52,660 bases of DNA from Zygnema cylindricum. Its lineage: Eukaryota; Streptophyta; Zygnematophyceae; Zygnematales; Zygnemataceae. Position numbers and translations under genes: made by a program. Positions within the stretch are counted from its first letter, which is position 1. The number at the start of each line of letters is the position of its first letter. The stretch covers positions 1 through 52,660 of the forward strand of contig JBBHKE010001268.1 of assembly GCA_037447655.1 (NCBI GenBank), given 5' to 3'. Positions 34,565-52,660 of the stretch are shown here, piece by piece. Under the pieces are notes generated by a model. The model was not told the origin of the DNA. It did no database searches and saw nothing but the letters and a program-made list of their open reading frames with translations.

Positions 34565-37500
34565 TTATGTACTTATAGCAGGTCTGCTCACAGGCACTCC
34601 CTCGGTCAAACTGCTTGTCGCGACATCAGGGCCGTCAAATCGGAGAAGTTCCTCGGTTGGAATACCTGTAACAAAAGATATGGGGCCTGGGGCACATCGC
34701 ACCAATCCTGACCAGAATTTTGCTGTCCACGTGTGCGAGTTCACAGTAGAATGCTCCGTTGCGATATTTGTCATGCGACGCAACTGCAAAAAGTTTGGGA
34801 TTTACATGTCGTTTATTGATATTTTGTTTGTTGACATGTTTCGTTTGTTTGTTGACATGTTTCTTGTGTTTGTTGACATATTTTTTTTTGTTTGTTGACA
34901 TATCTTGTTTGTTTGTTGACATGTTTGCTCAGTTCACATATTTTGTTTGCTGACATATTCTGTGTGTTGACATGCTTTGTTTGTTGACATATTTAATAAC
35001 AACGACAAAACTTGTGCAAAGGGAACGGCAACAAGAACCACATAGTTAATTCAAACTTAAAAGGCTTAAATAACGCAGTCGTGCAGTTTGAACCATTCAG
35101 AAAATGACACCAGCCCAATCCTTGAATAAAAAAAGAGGACAGTTAAAAAAACCGCCAAATGACAAACGCAAAGATTTTCAAGACTCCCATCCGGAGGCAT
35201 CTATGGAATTTCTACCTTCAAAATGACGATCCAGCTTTTATTCCACAAAAAACTACAGCGTGGAAAATTTGCTGGTTAAAATTTCTGACCTTGGACAACT
35301 TCGTGAATAAAATGCTTCACTAATGCCCACGACTAGGAGTCATTCCAAAACTTGGAACTGTTAAGCAGCAATCCACATAGCAGTGATAAAAAAACCAAAT
35401 AAGTAAAAAGTAAAATAAAAAAAAAAATCTCATGACTGAGAGTCATTCCAAAACTTGTTACGCGTTGATCCACATTGCAGTAATTAAAAAAACCAAAAAA
35501 AAACAAGACAAAAAAAGACGTACTACGAGTCCTACAGGAGTCGTCGAAAGTCCTATTTACCTGTCCACGTGTATGAATTCCAGCTGTGGTCAAAGCTCCT
35601 CCAACATGAGTGGAGGCAACAGTGAGTCCTTTGCTTAAATGAGTGCCTGCAACAGCCATCCCTGATCCTGCCTTCTCTTGGAAAGTCGAAAAAAATTCTC
35701 CCATTTTTTGTACTCCAACACGACTCGTATTAACAACAAGAGGAAGGTGCTTCTCCGTGACATCCTTCTTGATAGCTGGATAGTGAGTCTCACGGACACT
35801 CTTGAAGAATTTGTCTACCGGATCTGAATGGCCACCACAGGATTTGAAAAAAAAGGTTACGCGAGGGAGGAGTCGTAAAAGACAGTGGGAATGAGAGAGG
35901 AAGAAGATCAGCCAAAGTTGTTGTGCTTGGACAGCACTAACAGAAAGAACATCAAACACAAAACAACATTCAAGACCAAATAAAGGAGAAGTGGGGAATT
36001 GTAGAAGGAGAGAGTAGCGAGAGGGTAAGTGTGACAAGAGAAAGATATTAAAAAAGGGAAGGAGCTGTATGTGTTTAAAAAAACGAAAGAGGGAGTCCAA
36101 GAATAAAGGAGAGAGAGAGAGAGGGAGATGACGAAGGAGGAAAGAGAGAACATTGCATCACGTGTGCGGAAACAGGACAATGTTAATGACCCCATTTAAC
36201 CTCCTTAAAAGCTTAAGTGCTAGAAAAATGAGTAGAAAAGTGATAATCCAGCTCAATTGACCAGAACTCCCAAAAAGACAATAAGAAGCTGTCATCCCAA
36301 AAATAGCTTTTAAAATAAAGGATCAGAAGAAAGGGCGCCTGTCATAAAACAGATGGACATACCCGAAAATGGATCAATTCAATCTGATGCAAAATAGGAA
36401 ATCAGTAGCTAACTTATTTCACTCTCAGAATATTATTGCAAACGTCATCCCGCTTCGGTAACACAATAGTAATTCATCAACAAAAAATATTTTGCAAAAT
36501 AGGATTTAGAGACAGAATAGCTATACATCGACAACGAAGATAAACACATTACTGTAAAACATTTCAAAAAGACAAAAAGACAATGCAAGCAAATTTTAAA
36601 TGTTTCCAAAATTTCAAAAAAGAATTGTTAGTCATCAACAAAAACAAACCGCAATTTAGTGTTAAACAATTCCAGAGTTTTAACACAACAGTTTCCATCA
36701 ACAAAGAAGACAATGCACAATAGTGATAGAAAGGATGAATCAAAACTACATTGTTGACTTTTTAAATATTGTGCTGTTCATAACCTCAAAAACTATTACG
36801 GGGGAATTGTCTACAGACATTGATCTCAACTTCATACTGATTCAACTTTTGCTCCTGAACTTCAAAATCCCAACGTCAAAATATTAACTATTAATGAACT
36901 CGCGAAATGTAGTCAACCCGGAATATACCGAGACATCATTGCCATCATCTTTGTTGTAAGCTGCAATAATAAGTACTAATCTTGTTCTAATCCTATCCTG
37001 TTTTCTCGTTCATCGTTTTGTAACAGTGCCTCAAAAAACAAAGTACTGCAGACAAAGAACTCAAAAATGTGAAAATAACCGAGGCTTCAGATTCAGGTTT
37101 GTAATTTTGAGAAGACAAGCTAAAGAAAGGATGATCTAGGATTCACAGTTTTAGAATCAGTATAATCCTAGGAGGAGATATTAAGGTGAAGGAAAAAGCA
37201 AGCATATGCTCCAGTCTGGATACGTCCTTTCAATACCTGTCAAGGTTTAAATAATCGGATACACCGAGAATATAAGCAGAAAACAAATAAAAAATAAGCT
37301 TCAATTACAGATACTTACTGTCGATGACTTCCAGAGTATATTCTCCTGGAGGCAACTTAGGTCCAGGAACCACAACTGCTCCATCACTACTCCGTTTTAC
37401 AACAATACGAGAGTTTGGACTCAGATCAAAGATACAGAGGAGAGTCTTGCTGACGTCATCAACTGTAATGGCAAAAGATACATCAACCACAGCCTTTTTG

Positions 37501-37616
37501 CCTCTATATTGTATGACAACTGCGGAGCTCGAATACTCTACAACGTCATCTGGAAGAGCTTCTGGAGCTTCTGCCTTCACATTAGATGTTTCTAAGGAAG
37601 GATATGATTCAGACAT
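34565..37616 (-). CDS. Unrecognised protein of 259 residues with 11-residue repeat, three exons
   Basis: Exons on the minus strand: 37616-37319 (donor GTAAGT), 35823-35561 (acceptor CATTCAG, donor GTAAAT) and 34783-34565 (acceptor TTTTTGCAG, ends TAA). All phases agree. Residues 27-97 look beta-rich (VVEYSSSAVVIQYRGKKA, KLPPGEYTLEVID) and could be a small beta-domain. Residues about 100-190 are helical. Their end carries three 11-residue units, VAGTHLSKGLT, VASTHVGGALT and TAGIHTRGQLR, a spacing seen in membrane- or lipid-droplet-binding amphipathic helices and in some LEA proteins. No signal peptide or membrane segment is seen. I do not recognise the family, and another exon in the 776-base second intron cannot be excluded. 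Confidence 0.65.
34800..34995. repeat. TTTGTTTGTTGACATGT minisatellite in intron 2
   Basis: About nine diverged copies of a 16-28 base unit centred on TTGTTGACAT lie directly upstream (in transcript terms) of the last exon of the gene at 34565-37616. Confidence 0.85.
35325..35490. repeat. Short tandem duplication in intron 2 (about 105-bp unit)
   Basis: The block GAGTCATTCCAAAACTTG, with a following GATCCACAT(T/A)GCAGT and A-rich stretch, occurs twice, at about 35336 and 35441. Confidence 0.75.
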
Positions 37617-40600
37617 GACTACTGGTAATAGATAGATAAGTTACGCCTTGCAGCCTGCAGCTTCCAAGAGTATTGTACTGTATTGTATTGTGTAGTATTG
37701 CAGGCAGCAGAAAGAGATCTTTGGACGAGAATGCAGAAAGAGATAGTCAAAATTTTCCGAGGTTGTAGCCTTAACAAGACTTACAAGAGAGAGTACTATA
37801 TTGCTGCAGCATTTGCAGAGTACTGTACTATATTGCTGCAGCAATTGCAGTCGGTTCAGATTGTTTGATGCAAGAAATGTGGAGGTTTCCAGGAAGAGAG
37901 CGTGATCTTGGAAATGAAACATACTGTACGAATATGTATGCTGGTTGAACAGCAATCTCAAAGCAATATGCCTATGGTAACCCGTGTATTGTTATATGTT
38001 ACCCCGTGGACTTAAAATACTGTTCGTGGCACTATTTTTTATTCCCTTGACGCAATTATTGGTTCAAAAATAGCCACGTCATTCAGACCTGAATTACAAT
38101 GCTGTAAACCACTGTAACAATTCCTTGATGCTAATAACAAAACACGGCGTACTGTGTCGCGTACTAGACCGTACTCTTCCGGATTATTGTATAGGGTGAT
38201 GTAAGTGGCGTTAGAAAGTGATGCAGTGATTAAAAAGAGATGCTAGCTGTAATCACAACTGCTCAAGATCTACTGCACGTTTCTGCCAGCGCTGAGCGTT
38301 CACATAAGATCTTTGTTCCTGGCACGACCATTTTTAATAAATTAGGCAGTTTATGACCGTGCAGATTATAATCTGGACGGTCGGAAGATTCCCAATCATT
38401 GAAAATTGTCATGCCTTGACCTGTAAAAAGGCGTCGGTTTTAGCGTCATTAACTGTCGCATGACAGTATTCTTATTTATTCAATTAAAGAGTTTTACGAC
38501 TATTTAGTACTGACTCGTCGACGTTTGATTGGTTTAAAAATATACATAAACGCAGTAGGTATTCAAATAAACGGTTGACAGCTCTGATGACGTTCCCAAG
38601 GTCAAAGATCTGTCGTGCCACTTGCCACCGATTCTAGGATCCAAATTTCCGTACATAAACCGCATTGGCAGAAAATATCTTTACGGATGGGCCTATGCTC
38701 GTAATTAGTGTGTAATATGCTATTTTGTCTTGGACCTCAGTATTTCAGATATTCAGTACAATACAGTACAGTACCGTACACACACTATGTCGTTGTGCCT
38801 ACAGTTTAGCCCTTGAACTGAAAGTCGAATAACGACACTCGTTTTTTCTAAGCGCTAATCATTTCAACGGTCTTTATTATGCCACGTTGTCTGTAAATGA
38901 AACGGAATTGATAACCCTAATGTGTCCCCACGCAAATAGTTTATAAATAACCCTAATAACGGTTCACGGCTCACCGACCATTCTTTACATTTATACTTTT
39001 TTGTCCCAAATAGGAGATTTGATGCAGAGCTTTAAATTTGAGGACTTGATGTACTCATGAACACCATAAAATATGTAACTGCAGACATGGAGTATGTCGA
39101 CATAAAATAAGTATTATCCAGACATACTTCCCTTATAAAGAGCAACATAAGGTTGTCCGGAAGAGTTGGAGCCACGCATCGTATTCTGACATGATTGGCG
39201 GACAAGTAGCGAGCCCTTCTGCTTTTTTGGAGATCGTTGTTGAGAGATCGTCCGCTCCTTTCGCGACAAGACTTGGTGGATGACGGCCAGATTCCGACGT
39301 AAATACACACGGCTGATAGCTAACGGTCGAGATTGCTACATTACAGTACACTGGCCATCGCTATTAGTGTTGGTAACACTAATTCAGTCTTTCCTTTCGC
39401 AGGACGATGTTCATAAAATAGTGTTAATATTACCATGTCAGGGACTGGACTTTCAATCGGCCACGTCATTGAGGTACAGTAACGTGGTAAACTTAAATTA
39501 TTGATACTAGTTCTAATTTAAAATAAAATATCAACGCTATTAAAGGATCAATCTCACACAGATCCGAATCTTGTAGAGACATTTTCCACCGCACGCTACG
39601 ATTTGAAAAATCAGCCTACAGCGCCACGGGCATTATTGCATGATTCACGCCGAGATTCGCGCTCACCATTTTCACGCCATATCCGTACAGATGAACTATC
39701 CAACGCCTAGGAAGTCGGTACAAAAGACACAGCGGTGTCCGAACCTGGTACCTTTGTTTTGGCAGGTTCTGTCAGGGATCTTGCAGTTAGTTGTCGGTGG
39801 AGATTCGCATACGTTAAATATTCCGCACTATTGGGCCATTCCGGTTTATTCGTGCATCTAAGTGCAAAATTCATTACCGTTAGATTTTTACTGATATTCG
39901 ATCGGACCGATATTTACTTTGTCTTCTATATTGTTTGACCAGACAGTGGCCGTACGGAGCCAACCATATCACAATTGGCGGATGACCATTTTGACCTTCG
40001 TACAACTGCGAATCCAGACATTTTTTTGTCCAATCTTGTGGAGACTTGAAGAGACTGAACGTCACTGACATGTTCACATATGATATCAGATTCAGTAAAA
40101 ATGACGCGCAAAAGTACGAACGAATCGTATTGACCTTAAAAGGTGGAACTTTGTGACTTGATGCCAATATCGCAGCGACATCGGTTCGACAGAGCGACAT
40201 GCGATACAGAATGACAACAACAGTACAAGAACTTCAATTTGTGAAGGAAAGACTTCATTTCAAAAGTACGAAACGAAGATGGGTAAACCAGCTCCAAAAT
40301 ATATTAGAAACTAATGAATGGGTTGTCAAAGACTACAAAAGTCAAATGAGACCGGGCTAAGCCTGAAAAGTTCACAAACTAGACAACATCTATTAAAACA
40401 TGCGCATAAAACAACCAATTGGTGTAAATGATTACTCACACGTAGAAGAAACCTACGCTGGATCCTATCACGTTAGGGTCCACAACCACGACGGTTGCCA
40501 ATGTGAACCACTTCTATTGGTGGAAATCTAGAGTGCGACTTCACCTTATTTCGTCGGACGATGGTCCGACTTGAGCTTGTTGGATACACAAAAACTGTAG

Positions 40601-42620
40601 AAAGCAAATAGAAGGATTAGAAGTGGTATATCTCATTCAAAAGCTCTTTTTGTTTCATTTAAAAACTTTTCGAGCACGGTCACAAAGAAAATAGTCGAGG
40701 ATTTATTCAAGCATCTAAAGTCGTTATTGCGCATTGAGTGGAAAAGTGTTAGTTTGCTCAAATTATTATAGCCGTAATAAATATAATACTGTCAACAACA
40801 CTGTTTCACCTAGTGGACTACAAGTTGTTGCGTCTCCTTGCACTACGTTAGCATTATACATTCTAATTATGCATAACACCAAAAAATCCTTAACGTTACT
40901 AACGATTGGGTGGTGTACATCATGGAGGGTCTTTCCAACACATGTAGGAAAACCAAGTCAGCTTGAAGGTAAAAAGACCTTAATCCTAATGGTGTAACAA
41001 GAAACTCCGATTTGACAATCTACTCCTCATCAACTATGACAAGAACAAGTGTATTTAGTACCTAATCGTGACTTGCAGTCCATTCGCCTCACTGTGAGCA
41101 ATGATTAGACGAAGACTATGGACATTAATAAGCTAGTTGTAAAGATACAGTGGATTTTTCATAGGTGATGGGTGAAGCATTCTCAACTGGAGTCGAAGAG
41201 ACCATTTGGACTTCGAGGACATCAATTTTAGGGGAGAATCAAATGTCACCTAAAAAATCGGTATGACCACTACGTCGCCTATCATTATTTACGTCAAAGT
41301 TAAGGATTTACTAGTGTTAATGCGAAATTATAAATGTATAAAACTAATTTAGTGCAAGGAGACGTGGTAGATTGCATCCGGCGTCCTTAAATAGTGTTAT
41401 TAACAGTATTTTGTGATGCTTGGCAAAAAAAACGTCACGACCGAATTGACTATCTGTCAAATTGACCAATACCCCAAAAATTCCGTTAGATTTCCTTTTC
41501 TTCATTAGGTAGTTTTGGTTCTTCCACGTTTAATTTAACAATTTGTTTATCAAACCGTGATAAAGATATATTTTTTTATCCTTTAGTTTCCTTTCACATA
41601 GACTTCCATTTCTTATTTGTGTGATCTTTTGCCAGTTTTCAGATTTTCTCTTGGTTTTCTATTTCTACTTTGTTTTTTTCTTCTTTGTCTTTTCCTTCTA
41701 TGTACTCAGATAAGTTAATTTATCATCACTAATATTTTTATTTAATAAAGCTCAATATTATAGTTTTGTTCTAGTACTTTTTGTGTAATTCCACAAATAA
41801 AGTCTTTAGATTTCTTTATTTTTTTATATATGTTAGTTTCATTTTAGTATTATTTTATAAATGTATAAATCGGCACAAGTTGAACTTGTAAGCTGAAAGA
41901 AATTAAGGAAATTAAAAAAAAAAGTTCAGTAAAAATAAAAAGGAAAAAAGAGTACCAGAACGTACAGGCATATAAATTCTTTGAAATGGAAAGGAGAGTT
42001 GAGGAGAAGAAGAGAGGGAGAGGGAGAGGGAGAGGGAGAGGGAGAGGGAGAGGGGGAGAAGGAGAGTGAGGGAGAGGGAGAGGGAGAGACACCACTCCCT
42101 ATCCATGTTGTCTTGATCATATAAAAACAACTGAAACGAAAATCAATGATAAAATGACAATAAGTTGACTGCTAAATACACTTTTTCTTACCGTATAATA
42201 ACAATGGATCAGAAAATGACAAAAAAACCTTTCCTACATTTAGAGATATCAATCCCCATAAAAAGTAATCTCGTGTTCTTTCTTAAAACCTCTTTATAGC
42301 CTCCTTAAACCTCTTTAAAACCTTTTTAAACCTCTTTAGAACCTATTAGAAATAAATCAAAGTCATCTCTAAAAGACCGGATTTGGTCTCAGTTTTTCTT
42401 TCTCTTACTCTTTACCCCTCTCTCTTATAGCTTTCTCTCTCCCTCTTCCGAGAAAAAAGAAAAAAACTGGTAAAAAACTGTAAAAAACCTGTAGTAAATA
42501 ATTAAATGTAAAAATAATTGTCATTTCAAACAAAATAGGAGAAGAAGAAAGAAAAATAAGTAGAAAAAAGAAGTAGAAGAAGGAGACGAAGAAGAAGACA
42601 AAAAAGAAAAAAGACTATGT
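37617..42620. other. Intergenic DNA between the 259-residue protein gene and ZDS
   Basis: No gene recognised. It contains stray MITE ends of the CATCGCTATTAGTGTT type (near 38955, 39350 and 40895) and a fragment of MITE family 2 at about 41335-41405. It also has a GTACAGTAC-rich spot near 38757-38785, a TTTAAACCTC repeat at 42285-42345 and a (GGGAGA)n run at 42012-42090. Reading frames of up to about 106 codons show no family resemblance or splice support. Confidence 0.5.
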
Positions 42621-51629
<9,009 letters not shown>

Positions 51630-51630
51630 C

Positions 51631-52590
51631 TGTTCACATAGAAACATTGTTCAGTTTAACAAAGACAGGGAATAGTTTCAGGGAATAGTTTCAGGGAATA
51701 GTTGCAAGGAATAACTGCAAAGAGGTACAGAAAATTAAATAGTGAAAAGAGAACGCGAAGACTTTTATTTTCCTGTCTGTTGACATAGGAACGCCGTTTA
51801 GTTTGGGAGGCAGGGAATAATTTCAAGGAATAACAGCAGAGATGCAGAATATTAAACAGTGAAAAGAGAACGCAAGGATTTTTCTTTTCCTGTCCGTTCA
51901 CACCGTTCGGTTTTACGGAGGCAGGGAATTGTTACAGGGAATAGTTGCAAGGAATATTTGCAAGGAATAACTGCGGAGGTGCAGATAGTTAAAAAGTGGG
52001 AAGAGAATGCGAAGACATTTCTTTTCCAGTCTGTTCACATTTACAAGGAAACTTTACTGTTGAGAACTATTATAGAAACGTATTTACCTTCGTTTATTTA
52101 ATAAGCTTTTATATAAATTTATGTCATTAGCTACTGTGGCCGATTGTTTATATTTTACGTGGAAACTGTAGCGTGGAGAAAGAATTATTGTAGAGACTTA
52201 CATTAATTTGATATGCTTTTATATCAAGAAATGTTATTAGCTGTGGTAACCAATTGTTAAACTTTACGTGGAAACTCTAGTGAGAAGAACTATTGCACTA
52301 TTTCATATGCCTTTATATCAATACATGTTATTAGCTACTGTAACCGATTGTTTAATTTTTACGTGGAAACTTTAGAGTGGAAAACTATTGTAAAAACCTA
52401 CCTTCAATTTTAACATGCTATTAATGTTATTAGGTACTGTGACCAATAGTTTTGTATCAACAAGATATATTGTTGTCAAAACATATACGGAGGCAGGGAA
52501 TAATGACAGGAAATACTGCGAGGAATAACCAGAGAAATGGAAGATGCTATCTTTTTTATTTCATCTTTTATAGTTGGCCTGTTCACAGAT
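51631..52590 (-). repeat. Array of acceptor-side intron repeats upstream of the VGDKL exon
   Basis: A unit of about 115-140 bases recurs with TATTCCCTG words and a GTGAACAG acceptor-like end: real site at 51630, copies near 51777, 51894 (CGG instead of CAG), 52031 and 52579. The exon itself is not copied. The next ZDS exon upstream is not visible in the window. Confidence 0.7.
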
Positions 52591-52660
52591 TTATGGAAAA
52601 GAACGGAGAAAGGATGCAGGGAAAGGGTGCAGAAATTAAGAAGTGGAAGTAGAAGGTAAA

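Overview
The window is nuclear DNA from an AT-rich, intron-rich photosynthetic eukaryote, most likely an alga or another green-lineage organism. The decisive evidence is a multi-exon zeta-carotene desaturase (ZDS), a carotenoid enzyme of oxygenic phototrophs. The genes have GT-AG introns of about 0.4-1.8 kb packed with tandem repeats, and there are many short inverted-repeat transposons. I cannot name the species.

Four protein genes can be rebuilt by joining exons with matching splice phases. (1) 1-3254, minus strand: the 5' part of an OSCA/CSC1-type mechanosensitive or osmosensitive cation channel that runs off the left edge. (2) 15649-18754, plus strand: a two-exon gene resembling animal PAAT/C10orf88. 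(3) 34565-37616, minus: a three-exon unrecognised protein of 259 residues with an 11-residue repeat. (4) 42621-51629, minus: most of ZDS, whose N-terminal exons lie beyond the right edge. The four genes show no shared pathway and nothing suggests an operon.

Between genes 1 and 2 (3.3-15.6 kb) lies transposon-rich DNA: TA-flanked MITEs, a three-layer nest of a Harbinger-like and a hAT-like element whose target-site duplications can be read, a tRNA-like sequence and degenerate telomere-type repeats. From 18.6 to 33.6 kb there are two diverged copies of one 7-8 kb segment, separated by a 10-N gap. The second copy starts abruptly inside the last exon of gene 2, so it is either a real tandem duplication or two haplotypes placed end to end.

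The least expected structure is in ZDS. Several of its introns carry arrays of decayed partial copies of the neighbouring exon boundary, including the splice site. They look as if the introns grew by repeated local duplication of exon-edge segments, leaving several decoy splice sites. One stretch of ZDS (the residues after the KYIEERGG motif) could not be assigned to a convincing exon.
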